Positions 25,098 to 38,700 of a DNA stretch of 64,000 bases are shown here, one piece after another; position 1 is the stretch's first letter; each line of letters starts with the position of its first letter. Under the pieces are notes generated by a model that searched no databases, was not told where the DNA came from, and saw only the letters and a list, made by a program, of their open reading frames with translations. This DNA comes from Syngnathus acus (Eukaryota > Chordata > Actinopteri > Syngnathiformes > Syngnathidae): contig NC_051102.1 in assembly GCF_901709675.1 (NCBI RefSeq), positions 9,557,412 to 9,621,411 on the forward strand. Reading direction: 5' to 3'. The position numbers and the translations under genes are program-made.

Positions 25098-28000
25098 ATC
25101 CCCTCACGCTACCCCGCACTGCAATTATACGCATGCTCCCACCCAAACATGCAAGAATAGGCCTTCTCAGTCAACAGACAAAACGAGTCATTCTGTCCTC
25201 AAACCATGACATCATGAGCGTTTAACTCCGGCGAGAAATTCAAGCTTAATTTAACTTTTGTCGAGAAAGGGGGGAAAAAAAGTGCCGCGTGTTACCGTGG
25301 CGGAACGCAGCCGTGGTGTGAACAGACATGTCTACGTTTCAAGGACAACACTAAAAAGTGGCTTTTTTTTTTTTTCTGCCTTCTGTTTATGTGTCCAAAG
25401 ACATACATACAGTGAAAAACAAAAGTTGAATTGACTCAATTTGATCCAAATTGGTGCACCAAACAAAATCATCAGATTGGTTCAGATACGCTTCGACTTC
25501 AAAATGCATCAGGAGCCGAATCATTTTATTTTCTGGAACCACTTGGCAAAGTAAAATGGAGTTCATTCAAAACAGCATAATATTTATACGTTTGTAATAG
25601 GACTATGTTTTTCAGTTACAGGAACGCATGGAAAGGATCTGGGAGAAAAGTGGGAAGATTTTCTGGGGGCCCACGAGTCGGCAATTTTCTGAAAGTTTCT
25701 ACTTGTTATTGCAGTGGTGGCATCTATCAAACTGCTGACAGCTTTTGTGTCAAGCACACCTCACTCTTGAAATCTCCCTGGCAACAGAGTCCTCTCTCCT
25801 CTGTCCTTGTGACTCAGGGAGGGCTCCTTCATAGCGAGTGAGCCACATGCGTGTGCAGTACGCAAGTATACATGATGGGAGTGAAGCAATGACAGGAACC
25901 TTAGCCCAGCTCGCTCGTGGCAACAAAGAGGCGGCTGGGTTTCATTGCAGAGCCTCCCTCTCACTCTCCCACACGCTCATAAATAACCATACGGGCTCTC
26001 TGCCCTGGCTAGGGGGAGAAAAGAGCCATTTAGGCAGCTCCACTCCTCTCATGCCTTGTAAGTGACCTTTTAGAAGGGTCATTCGGGAGAACCACGGCCC
26101 CCTCTGACCTGCCCTCCCCAGCGCCTTCTCCCCACCCCGGCACCTCCTGACACACACCTCTCGTTCTCTCCTGGCCGACCTGAATCATCTGTGGAGAGAA
26201 GACACTTAGCAATCTTGTGTCATTGCGCGGAGGCGTTTAAGAGGCAGAAGGGAGAAAGCTTTCCAAGCTCAGTCGTGGAGCATGCGAGATGGCGGCACGG
26301 GTCAGAGGTGAAGGGCACAATATGGGAGGAGGGGAATAAATCCTGTATGATGAGCAACAATGGATGCAATCCCTGCTGACAATGATGCCATTGTGGGCTG
26401 TTGCTCGCTTAGTGTGTCCTGGATCTGTGCCTAATAGAGTTATAGTGCTGATGTGATAGCTGCGTAGCGAGGAGACTATAGTGTCCTTTTATATGAAGGA
26501 GCCAACCGCCTAGGAGCTTGAAAAGAGGTCTCAGCTTCTTCGTTGGGGCGTGGGGGGGGCACAGCACATGACTCACTTTTATTTCAGCACATCTTTGGGA
26601 ATCTTTTTGGTACTGGCATCCTTCCATTTTCTAAAACTTATCCTGTGCAAGTTCATAGAAAACCAGCCCATCTGATTTTGGGCAGAAGGCAAGGAGACAG
26701 ACTCGCCTTCAAATTGCCCAACGTCAGTGAAGTGAACCACGACAAATTCGTCGGGAGGAACAGTGCACCCTGGCACCACGACATAACTCTGACATTTACT
26801 GTCCTTGGTAACGTGGTGGCCTGCCACGAATTCCTGGGTTGTCACCTCCGTGTGTTAAGTTTAGGCTGTGGCAGAAAAGGAGTGACAAATGATGAGCGGC
26901 GGCATGCTAAACTAACTCCGAGGACAGAAGCGGCTGGATTTGGCCAACAGGCTCAGACGGGCTGACACGGAAACATTTTGGAAAAAAATCCCTTCTTTCC
27001 AATTTGACATTCCCTACAGCAAACATTGGTTTTCTGTTGATTTGATTTTCTTACTCGTTGGCTTCTCTATGACCTGGTTAAAAGAACAAGCTATGTTTCT
27101 TCCCAGGCCCCAGCTATTTGAAGCTCATAGTTTTGGTCATCTAAGGTTTTCAACTCCATTCAGACACTGGCCCCGCTTACATTTCCACAATGACAAGATC
27201 CTAGGGGCCAGACCATAAGCGTCCTCCACTCTGGCCACAGTTGAGTTGCCTCTGGCAGGACTACTGCATGCTTTGTGTGCTGGTTCTGGCCACCAACCAG
27301 GGAAACCCCGCAGTCTCTCCGCGGTGAATGCCGAACACTCCGCCAAGACCATTATGCAGCCCTTCAATGGCCGCCGTGAATAGCGAGCGGCACACTACAG
27401 TACGGCGGATTGTTAAGACGCGCAATTCACCCTGGGCTCCATTGGGAGACCATGACACATATATAAACACTGGTGAACTACACTAATCCCCGATATGCTT
27501 CCTCTGTGTTGTGTCTTTTCATGATGGACAACAAACAAAAGCAAATCCAGATAAAATGCGCCCTACATAGACAAATAGGAAAACAGTTAATGAATAGCGT
27601 TCCTTGACACAGTTAGTGAGCTCAAGCATTACTCCAAAAAGCCAGGAGATTACCTACTATCACAATTTGGTGGCAGCAGGAAGCCTATCACGTGCACATT
27701 TAACACTCTTATGTAGGGATTAATGTTCATAATTTCCCGACAGCGTTAACAAACAATATCGCAGAATGGAGGACTTCCAACGGGCTCGTTCTTTTATACA
27801 GCTAGATCTTTTCCTTTTGCCTTGTTGACAAATGACCTCCATCTTCTGACTATTTGTCTACTATGGTTAAACTCTTAGTTTTCAAGGCTCATTGGCGTAT
27901 TGCAGTTGTGGGCATGGAGATGAGTCACAGCTGCCAGCAGGCCTCTTGTGTTAATCTTACGATTAGCCCGCAGTGATCCCATCAGGACTGCCAAGATCTG

Positions 28001-28956
28001 TGGTGAAGAGCCGAAAGGTTTATCCCAAAAGTGATCTGTCGCTAACGCTAACCACAGCATGCGCAAACGAAGCACGCGAGCGGAATACAAGGCGCACCGA
28101 GAATATCCCGGCTGCTTTGAATACTGTTTGTAGGGGTGACATATCCTCGCCCCACATATCTGGAGCAGCACCGGCGCTGTTGCGCGTTAAAGAGTGCGGT
28201 GGTAGAGAAATGTGTCACACGGGTCAGACCCAGGAGTTAAGGGGGCAAGCGGCGTGCCCTTCTGACACAGGAGGGGGGGGAGCTGCCAAATGACATGCTG
28301 TGACAGGCTTCTCAAAGTGGGAACGGCATGGAAGGCACAAAAGCAAACACTACCGCATTGTATTTGCACGCAAACGTTCACACGTGAGCGCAGCCGTCCG
28401 ACACGCGGTAACACCTGCTGCGTATCGAAGAACAAATAAGCATACGTCTAGTAACTCAATGCGCCCAACATGAGAGTTTTCTCAAGATTTCATTTAATAT
28501 GCCAACTGTGACTGAGAGTCATTGTCAGCTAGCTTACGCCACAAATACTCTCTATTCAGGCCAGTTGGTTTCGAAGGTTTCATGGGCAGTAGACGCAAGG
28601 AAGAATCATCTCACTGGTGGGAAAATGGAATGCTGGAGGCAATTACCTCCCTGACTTTCTGTCTTTGGGTCAAAAGGGGAGCAGCCATAAACGCACGGAG
28701 ACCAAGCAGACCTTGTTTCACTCTCCCTGAAGCCACAAACATCAGCTGGGGGAAGAGGCCCTGGTTGTTTAAATTTACAGCACCGTGTCATTGTGTTTCA
28801 TGAGGGAACGACAACGCTTGTATTCCGTGGACATGAACACGTACGTGAATGCTAATATGCTGGCAAAATAAAATGTTTCCAGGTACTCTTGATCACTCTG
28901 TAAAGCCACTTGTTTGTTCACCTGAATGATCTCAGTGATAATTACAAGCAGCGTCT

Positions 28957-28976
28957 CACACACACACACACACACA
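28957..28976. repeat. (CA)n microsatellite
   Basis: About ten perfect CA units in the interval upstream of pik3r3. Confidence 0.85.
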
Positions 28977-29916
28977 TGCGCAAACGTTGACAATTTTGCT
29001 GCTGAACGTGTTTGACAAGCTCAACAAGAATATAACACGCACCAGAACTACGTAGACGACACAAAACCTGAGACAAAAGAGCTGAACCAAAAAAAGCTCC
29101 CTGGATGTTTTAAGAAAAGCTGAAACAATAAATTGTTCAGTTATAATAACATGTATGACATGTCATTTTGATTCTCGCTTTACAGTCATTTGGAGGCACT
29201 TGAAAATGACAGAAAACATACAATTGGTTTTAATGTTAAACAAAAAAATGAAAGATGTATTTATATTTGAAGATTCCTACCCGTCTATTACGTTTTTATC
29301 TTTCATTCATGCTGTGCAAGCCATTTTCAGCTGTCACGGGTTGCAGCAAGTTGCGAGGATGTGAATGAAACGGTCTGGAACGTACCATTTAAGTGTAGGG
29401 GTTAGATTAATTCTAAAACGACATTGGCGTTCGAGAAATAAAATGAACCTCGACATATTTGAATTGGAAATGTTCTGATTAATCCCGACAACTAAATAAA
29501 AGCATAACAATGAGTGTTGCGTGTGGTTGTGAAGCATGCGTGGAAAATAACTCCCCTACCGTGACAGCGGGTTGGATCCCTCCAAGATGATGTTGGAACT
29601 GCCCTTTAAAGTCGCTCGACTTCCTAGACCAAGTAAAGACGGCATGAATGCATTGCGCTGGGAGAAGGAAGGTACAGCCTGACAATCCGCATCTCTATAA
29701 AGTCTACCAACAACATATTGCAGGGACTTTGAGACGAGAATTTTTGAGGCGGGGGGTTCATTTTTTTGTCCAAATTTAGGACGTGTAGGCTGATTTAAAG
29801 TAGCCGAAAACAGGCTCAGTTGCGAAGGAACAAAGGTGCCTATTTTTGCCTTTTTCTTTTCTTTATTTTTACTTTGAGACAACGTCAGCAAACTGGACTA
29901 CTCCTGTGAAACGGGA

Positions 29917-32900
29917 ATGATTTATCCTCCTGAAGGTTTATTCTACATCGAGATGGATCCAGCACCGCCAGGTAATACTAACTACTGCAGCCATTGTCTG
30001 TTTTTAGGGGGGTTAAAAATCGCCTGTCAGCTCCCGTTCGCTTGATTTTTAGCTTTCGTGGTGTCGTGGGATAAAAATGCTCAGGTTGACATGTGGGCAA
30101 ATATATGTAGTTGTGATTAAAACGTTGGAATGGTTAGGTCGTGGGCGCTGCGCCTCCTCTGTGCTCTTGCCCAGGCATGCATAGCGCAATTCGCTTGCCA
30201 ATTACGTAATACCCCAGCGGACCAGGCGCAGTGGTTCGTTCGCCTCTTTTCTTTTGTCCCAGCACGTCTGGCTAATTCACGACGAGCAGCGACGCAGAGT
30301 CTCGCCGAACTCTCACGAACCGTGCGACGACTCAGTAGACACCCATGACAAGGCACGGGGAACATTTTCGAAGGAAATATGGTGCGTCAAGGGGCACCGC
30401 ATGAAACGAGCGCTTTGTTCTCGGCTCTGCAGCCAGCCGTGCTTAATTAGTGCTAGCTCGCAAAGTAGGCTAGAGGCAGGCGAGCGAGCGAGCGAACGGG
30501 CTGGCGAGACGACCCATCTCGTGCCGTCATTGCCACGGGGCGACCGGACCGCGTCCCCATCTGCACATTTCGACCTTTTTGTTTGGTGACAACTTGCAAA
30601 ACTTGAACACGAATGCCTGCTGCTGCGGCACCACAATTGCTCTAAACACATTGGCCTCGAATGCTATTAAGACTTAATGACACGGCATTGAAACGATCCA
30701 TGAAACGACCGTTCCTTTCAAAGAGTCCATTTACAATGGGGTGAAACCAGGCTTTATCGTGATGAATTCATTTCCTGAGTTCAGGGTTAATGACTTGGCT
30801 CTGGCTCTGTTCTATACCGCTGGCTGGTACGGAGCCTTTGGTGTACACACAAATTTCTTGGCAGGAAACAGGAGAAGAAGAAAAAAAAGGGGGGAGTATG
30901 CAGGTTTAATTTTGATGGGGGCAGGAGCAGCAGTTTTTGGTTTTTAGTCTGCCAAAAAACTGCTGCTGCTGCTGCACCTGACTTTTGTTTATTTTAAGGT
31001 CAAAGGAGAGCGGATGGTGGGTGAAAGCCACATTTTCTCCTGGCATAGGCAGCTCTTGTCGTCTACCCAACTGCCCCATGAAAGGCACTTTTGTCCTGAC
31101 GTGAAATATATCGCCCCGGCCCTCAGCTTCTCTTGATGCGGTTAGCGCTCCTTTTTCATCCTTAGAAAAACGCTTCGACTTTTCCGCCAACTCTGATGTG
31201 CTTTTCCCTGAAAAAGTTGAGGATTTGCAAGACTGCAGTAATTGTAGTAAGATGGGGTCATGATTTTCAAAAAGAAATGTAGCGATTAAGAATAATTGTC
31301 TATAAAATATTTAAAAAGCTGTAGGATATTATGCGGTTAAGGCAGGACCTTGCCGATGACGTCACGTAACAAACTTGTTGCGACGGTCGCATATTTGCAG
31401 ATTAGTCTGAGATATTTAATTGCAACCGCAACAATTTTGCTTTTGAAGTATTCTCGTCAAAAAATAGACTGCAGACCACAATAGTGGGCATTTGCCAAAT
31501 AATACTGAAATTGGTGAATAGTCATAACACACGCTCGTGCAACACTCCCCCCCACCCCGTGGGTGTGTCAGTCATGATTTGGCAAGTGACATCTTTTGGA
31601 AACATGCCTGGGCTTGTCCCCGTCAAGCCACCAGGCAAGGGCGCGACAAACTTGCATGAGTAGGAGGTGTGTGTGTGTGTGTGGGGGGGGATGATCTCTG
31701 GCTCGAAGAGGCCTCGCGAAGCGTGTCGGCACATTGGGCGATTGGATTGATACCGTTTTGTTGAGTAAGACGCCTGCTGGATCTTGCATCGTTGCAATGC
31801 GGGCAATCTAGATGCAGGACAATAGCTTTGTGTTGTTTATTTTGCCATCTACTTATCTAAACTTTTCCCTGGTGTGGAATCCTTTCTTCTTTCACCGTGG
31901 CGAGGCACACACGACTGTAATCTTGGAGCTAGTATTTAGATAAATGTGATTGCGCTTTTTCCAATGACGTTGTCTCATTTCCATCCCTAACAGCTCTCCC
32001 TCCCAGGTCAACCAAGCCAACGTCTTCCGTCATGAACAATAACTGCCTTTCCCCGCAGTCCGACTCGCTACAGGATGCCGAATGGTACTGGGGCGATGTA
32101 ACCAGGTAAAAGACCAGGGCGGCTAATTTAAACATCTCTCCCCTTCTATCGCTTGTCTGTTGAAATGCGGTGTTTAATCTGTTAACTGATTTCCCCTCAG
32201 GGACGAGGTCAACGAGAAGCTCCGTGACACACCTGACGGCTCCTTCCTAGTACGTGACGCGTCCACCAAGCTGCAGGGAGATTTTACGCTGACATTAAGG
32301 TGAAACGGCTTGAAGAAAACAACAGCAAAGCGCTTTTGTTTCCCCGTTCGGCGCTCACTTATCGGACAAATTGCGGTTGACAGGAAAGACGGCCACAATA
32401 AATTGATCAAGATTTACCACCGCGACGGCAAGTACGGCTTCTCGGACCCACTCACCTTCACTTCGGTGGTGGAGCTCATTTGGCACTATCGGCACCACCC
32501 GTTAGTGGAATACAACGCCTCGTTGGACCTGATGCTCACACACCCGGTGTCTCGCTTCCAGCAGGTCAGTGCGTTCCACATTTCAGTTTCGCAATGGTCA
32601 GGAATCTGCAAATTGGACAATAATTGAGTACTTGTTGTGAATTTCTGAGCGAACCGTTTTCTGTTTCATCACTACAACGTGCCTTTTCACTAACCTTAAG
32701 CGATTGGATTTGTTTTGGCATCAGGTGAAGGAGAACAGTGTTGACGTCGCCGGAAGAAAGCTCAAAGAGGTCCATTGTCAGTATGAAGAGAAGTCGAAGG
32801 AGTTTGATCGTCTTTACGAAGCCTTCACCAAGACTTCGCAGGTGACGACTGCAGTGCAATGACTTCTGGTGCTCCTAAACATTTGAGTGCAAATCAGACT

Positions 32901-34111
32901 AAAATGGATTCATTCTCTGAAATCAGGAGATCCAGATGAAACAAACCGCGATCGAGGCATTCAACGAGACAATGATGATCTTTGAGGAACAATGTCGTGA
33001 ACAAGAGCGCTACGGCGAAGAATTTGAGAGGAACAGTCTCTCCGAGGGAGCCGACAAAGATCTCGAGAGGTACTTTTGCAAAATGAGCCCTTTTCGAGGG
33101 GATGACATAACCGATATTAGATTTCACACGCTTTGCATTCTCATCATCCTAGTCCCGAAATTTCATTCAGACCTTTGACTTGCCCGCTTTAGCTTTCTGA
33201 TCAACTACGAGAAGCTGAAGTGCCGTCTCAGCGATATCTACGACAGCAAGATTCATCTGGAAGAAGACTTGCGGAGCCAGGTGGAAAACTACAGAGAGAC
33301 CGACAGAAAGATGAACAGTTTGCGGCCAGATCTGATCCAGCTGCGCAATATCCGAGATCAGTATCTCAAGTGAGTATGCCGAGGTAGATGACCGCCAAAA
33401 AACCCCCACAATGTTTAATTTCTTTGATGGCTTTTCGACATGCAGCTGGCTCAATCACAAAGGCGTGCGGCAGAAACTCATCAACGACTGGCTCGGGATA
33501 CTAAAAGACAGCCTTGACGAGTACGTACGAACGAACCCAAGCGTCGGAAAGTCAAATGCGGTGGAATACAAAGATGACTTTTGTTTCCTCAGTACGTACG
33601 TGTTGAAAGGAGACGAGAAGAACTTACCCCATCAGGACGAGACGAGTTGGTTTGTCGGCGAACTGAGCAGGACGCAGGCCGAGGAGATGCTTCAGGGGAA
33701 AGATCCTGGAACGTTCCTCATCCGCGAGAGCAGCAGGCAAGGCTGCTACGCCTGCTCCGTCGTGTGAGTATCTGCACAATGAAAGGAGGCCGATCATTTG
33801 CGGCGCCCGTTGACGCTTTGTTGTTTTTCGATTCCAGAGTAAACGACGAAGTGAAGCACTGCATGATCTACAGCACGCCGCACGGTTACGGCTTCGCCGA
33901 GCCCTACGACGTCCACTGTTCACTGAAAGACCTTGTCCTACACTACCGCTTGCACTCGTTAGCGCAACACAACGACGCCCTGGATGTTAGGCTGTCGCAT
34001 CCCGTACACGCCGAAGCGACCGCCATGCCTTCGCAACACGCAGAGGAGCACAAACTCTTACAGACTCCCAAGCAGATAGTGAGGCTGCCGCCAGCCGCTC
34101 CGGAGATGTAA
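29917..34111 (+). CDS. pik3r3: PI3-kinase regulatory subunit p55-gamma (PIK3R3)
   Basis: Ten coding exons: 29917-29971, 31994-32105, 32201-32299, 32384-32564, 32725-32841, 32927-33069, 33193-33369, 33446-33520, 33593-33763, 33838-34111, encoding 467 aa (human 461). The N-terminus contains FYIEMDP, as in p55-gamma, and lacks the SH3 and BH domains of p85. The N-terminal SH2 (about residues 49-145) has WYWGDVTR and FLVRDAST. The coiled inter-SH2 region that binds p110 follows (about 150-310). The C-terminal SH2 has WFVGELSR and FLIRESS. It recruits class IA PI3-kinase to phosphotyrosine receptors at the membrane. An in-frame stop at 29875 with no intervening ATG supports the start at 29917. The C-terminus extends past the usual end by about 25 residues. 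Intron 1 is 2.0 kb. Confidence 0.96.
31669..31690. repeat. (GT)n-G(n) simple repeat in pik3r3 intron 1
   Basis: A TG run followed directly by a G run. No effect on the flanking exons is evident. Confidence 0.75.
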
Positions 34112-34433
34112 ACCAAGTGAGATTATATCGAGGACATGTTTACTGTACCCTGCGAGGACGACTGCGTCGAGGTGCATTGTGCTCAATGTTGCACTAAAGT
34201 GATTCCATCCGTTTTCGTGAAGGCAAATTCACAGATTTGAAGTGGGACCGGAACTTGAATGTCAGCTTTTATTATTTTGGTTTTACCAGAGACTGTTAAA
34301 TATTTCTGAAAAGAAACTGTACTTCATATATTGTCGTTCGTTGGATGTTTTTTTAGGGGGGGGTGGAGATGTTGACAACCGCTAAATTGCTCTCTAACCG
34401 ACTGCGGATGCCGCGTCTTGGTTTGGCTTGTAC

Positions 34434-34732
34434 CAGTGGTTCTTAACCTGGGAACCCTATGGGTTCGACAGAGCCTCCACTGAGGAGGTCCGAACATACC
34501 GGATTTATTGTGTAAATTCTGATTTACCAGTATGTAATTTGTTGTGGGTTCATGCATCGTGTTGGTTTTGTTCTTTGAACAAGGTGATGTTCATGCATGG
34601 CTCATTTTGTGCACCAGTAAAAAAACATCTATGTCTAGAATTTAAAAAATAAAATTCACTAACGAGGGGTTCGGTGAATGCGCATATGAAACTGGTGGGG
34701 TTCGGTACCTCCAACAAGGTTAAGAACCACCG
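34434..34732. mobile_element. hAT-superfamily MITE, 299 bp, with 8-bp target-site duplication
   Basis: The left end is cagtggttcttaacc and the right end is ggttaagaaccaccg. They form a 15-bp terminal inverted repeat with one mismatch. The CAGNGGTT(C/T)TNAACC terminus is typical of hAT/Charlie-type elements. The flanks gcttgtac (34426-34433) and gtttgtac (34733-34740) form an 8-bp target-site duplication with one difference, the length expected for hAT. There is no transposase frame, so it is non-autonomous. It sits about 320 bp after the pik3r3 stop, probably inside its 3' UTR. Confidence 0.88.
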
Positions 34733-35711
34733 GTTTGTACTATCCGAGCGGATGTTTTGCCTAAAACCGAATCGGCTATGAAAAGTGATCAATAGGTTGC
34801 GTGAACATATTAGATTACTACTACTTAGCGCATTGGTGCGGAGAAAATGGTGCTGTACACAGGCTGTTTCTGTCATCCTGGTTTGGTGGACCAAACCGTT
34901 TTCTGGGTAAATACCACTTGTGAATATGTGAAAAATTGTGGTGCATCTTGACAATTTGCCCCGTTCATACAGTGGATATTATGTAGCATTAACATCCTAT
35001 AGAAAACTATTACTCAATGTTATACCCATTGACCAAAGCACTTGATAGAGCGCAAGAACACACGCCCGTTTTGCCCAATGGATGCTTTTGGGCAAGCTTT
35101 GGGTAAATATCTACACCTGCTGATTGATGTGCTGATGAAAACATAATCTGAAGTACTGTATGTTATATTCTGTTACTCAAAGAAGTATAAGCTTTTTGTA
35201 TTCTATATTTTTTCTACAAACATGCCACAAGATGAAAGCTTGAAGAAAGTGCAATCCAACAGTATTTCTATTGTTGCAATGTGTGACGGCGGTGTGAAGG
35301 TTTTGCTGTTACGAATGGTTGACATGCGCCACAAAAAAAATGCACTCTTTGGTGGTGTCGGTAAGATACGGCCTCTCGTGTTCATTTGAACGGGAAACGG
35401 TCCGGAAGTATCCTGCCTCCATGACTTGAATTGTGGCATTGCCGGAGCTATGAATGTGTTTCATCACGACATGCGGCCTACATAACTAATGGCGCAAGGA
35501 ATCTGTTTGACATGGCACATTCTTTTCCAGGTTCGTGAACAACAAAACTCTGTACTGAGAAACTAAAATGTATATCTGAGGTTCCTACTTGGGATTAGGC
35601 CTGTTTGGCCTCATATAGTTAAAAAAAAAAACCCTCCAGATGAGGATGGAGGGAAATGCCTTTGGTGAAGCTGAGCAATGTAAAATCATGAATTTTTTCT
35701 TGCTGAAAGAC

Positions 35712-35717
35712 AATAAA
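35712..35717 (+). terminator. Candidate poly(A) signal of pik3r3
   Basis: aataaa, 1.6 kb after the pik3r3 stop. If used, the 3' UTR would include the hAT MITE. Confidence 0.4.
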
Positions 35718-38700
35718 CTGATGAGGGTTTTGTCATTTTATGCCATTTTGTGCTGTTTTTCATTGCTCATAGAAGGCATATTTCTGTTAGATTAGAATAG
35801 ATCCATGGTAGTCTGTCATTAAAATTTACTTCGAATCAGCAGTTCAGATTTGTAAAAATATGAAATTGACCAAATTTGGACATGCGGGTAGGAGGTTTCG
35901 GCCATTTGTACCTTTATGTAGCGGTAGCCATTGTATTCCAACAAGCTCTGGCCCGGGTTGGTTCGGCAGACACGGAAGGCACCGGAGGACATACTGCGGA
36001 CAGATGGAAGAGAAAGGAAGTGACAAAGACAATAGCAGGATATGCTGTGGAACTTGTCGCCCTGCCCGGTATGTCCGCATTATCTCACCCGAAAAAAATC
36101 TGGATCATTTTGAACATGCAATCATATCATTTCAGAAAGGTTATTTCAATGGAACACAGTCTGTGAACATTAGAAAGTACTCAGAATCAGCAATTTCATT
36201 CACCCAAGTTGATCACATACCATTGTAATGTCAAAAATATTGCACACCAAATATATTCATAAAAAAAGTGCTACAAATCAGAAACACTTGTACAAACAAT
36301 ATATAGAGACAGACCACTGGCTGTGCTTAGTTATTTTCTGGTATGCCCCCCAGGAAGAAGAAAATATTTCACACCCACAGAATTGTCCTCAGTGACTATA
36401 AATAGTATCATTTGTCTATTAAATCATAATACTATTTTATCCAAATGAACATCTACTCTGGGTTGACACACACATACACGCTATTTGAGAAGCACTGGTA
36501 GGCCAATGTACCCAGTTGACACCACTGTGACCAAGAACAACATGTGGCCTCGTTCAGCCTTCACATAAGGTCCACATTAGGCAAGGATTATTAAGGTGAA
36601 GAGGGCAGGGATGTACTCGAGGAGAGCCTCGGTTCCAGGCCATGGATTATTCACTTCTACCTGTGTCAGCAAAGAGCTGGTGAAAAGGTCCCATGACGAG
36701 GACCACTCAGATGGGCCCCCCGACTCCCTCACTGTAAAACAAAATGGAGACACCGTGTGCGGGGTAGAAAGGAGGAACTTGTTTAACGCAAGTAAAGAAT
36801 CATGAGTTTTGTTCTACTTCAAGGGATGTTACGTAGTGCTCTTGAACATTTCCCGTAACCTGAAATATTCCCCAAACTTGGCTCCTTCCCAGACTAACTT
36901 GCCTACGCAGCAGTTAAACTAACACAACTAAATCTGCTTTTCTTCCCCAAGCTCCGTCTCGAAGTAAAAAGCCACCCCCACGCCCTTTTCCTCAAAAATA
37001 ATACACACACTCACTCCTCCATTTCCTTCGTCCTTCATTTTCATTCCCCATTTTCATTTTTGTTAGCACACTCACACGTCAACTCGCCCAAGCTCTGAAG
37101 TTCTCCATTTAAACAAGTTCGAAGTGAAGGGGAGCGGTAAGACGAATTTGTTTTATTGTCACACTTCAGCTGGAGAGTGGAGGGACCATTAAATGACTTA
37201 CAGGCTTTCAGGAAAATAGGTTTAGCTTTAGGCATTCTGCGCCGGCCACGTCCAATCATGTCACTCCTCCTCTCTGTCTCCGTCCGATTCCTCCGCGTTT
37301 AGGCCAGACTCTCAGCCAATGGCAAGCCGAGAACGTGAAGCGTGTCAACCAATCCAGATCCAGTTGCTATGTCGAAAGGAGAATCAATAAAGTGGATTTT
37401 TTTTTTTTTTTTTTAACCTCCCCGTTTTTATAGCTGGCGATATAGCTCGCTCATAGGCTGGGAGCTAGAAACCTTGTTGCTTGCCTGTCCAAGCAACTTG
37501 TAAACTAAAGCTTCACGTTGCTTTAAATCTACTCCTGCACATGGCATAGTTATACACTTCACAGTTATGTTTGAAAGAAAATAGCTTATGAAAAAAAACA
37601 GCATCCTATGCAGAAATCTTTCAATAACAATCCCTCTTCTTTTCAGTTATATTATGCAGGCTTGCAAATGATTCAAAAATAAATGTTTTACATCTAAAAG
37701 AAAAGAACCAAGTCCTCAAACATCTTCACATATTGCCAACCTGTTGAAACATTGCTACTTCTTGGGTATGCGGATTAATATGAAGAGCTAAAAGTTGAAT
37801 CCACATTTGTGTGAAATAATAATCAAATTACCTTTAATTATGCATAGCACATATTAAAAACCTATTATGCAGTATTCATAAATGTGAAGAAACTGATCAT
37901 GTTAATGATTTTTCAAAAAGAATGATCAATGATTATTCAAGACAGGAAACAGATAAATATCAAAACTATGCAATAGTTGATTTCTCTTAATATTTTGACG
38001 TGTTAAAATGTTCAGATGATCAGGCCAGCAGGCCCTCTTGTCCAACTTCAGTGACCTTTGACCTTTTGAATGAATGAACAAAATTTCTCACCCACTACAT
38101 AATTATCCTCTGACTAGAAGCTGTTACAACTGTCCCCGAGGGACGAACTTCATTTACCTCAATTTTCCCCAAAATGTATTGTGCATTTACAGATTACATG
38201 CACAGCTTTTCAACATTAAAAAACTCCCCCACCCAAAAGACTCAACTACCCTCCTACAAATGAAAGTTGTAAGCATGCAATAATCCATCAATCCATCCCT
38301 CCATTATCTGTACTGCTAATCTGTCAACCAATTTGTTAAAGTTCAGTTTTGAAATGAATTAGAAAAGCGATCAAGTGTTCATGGTCCCGTATCATAGGAC
38401 TGTCAGTACATTTGTTGTTTTCTTTGCACGGAGAACTCTTTTGTAATTGGGGCTTTTTTGAAGGCAACAGTCAATCCCTACAACACAGTCTATGAGCCTA
38501 ATTGTTGTACTAAAACGTCACAGGATATAATTACTTTTCACAAAACTCTAATCTATTATCTATTCCAATAAAACCAAATCTTATGATGTTTTCATTTCTG
38601 GGGTAGACAAACTCTCAACAGAGGCCAGAGATCCAACAAAAAGCCAGACACTGCATTTTTATAAAGAACGATAATTATAGTGATTACTTTCCATAGAATG

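Larger units (their letters stand above)
19701..29916. other. 10-kb gene-free interval between divergent sgip1 and pik3r3
   Basis: No exon with recognisable homology was found on either strand. The interval holds a diverged SINE/LINE repeat (21306-21584), CA-rich simple repeats (about 21776-21822 and 28957-28976), a poly-C run (about 25081-25097), and long complex stretches of balanced composition (for example 22690-23300 and 26400-27450). These stretches look unlike repeats and could be conserved regulatory DNA. An octamer-like TTTGCATA followed by TGACCTCA lies at 22786-22801. Confidence 0.5.
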
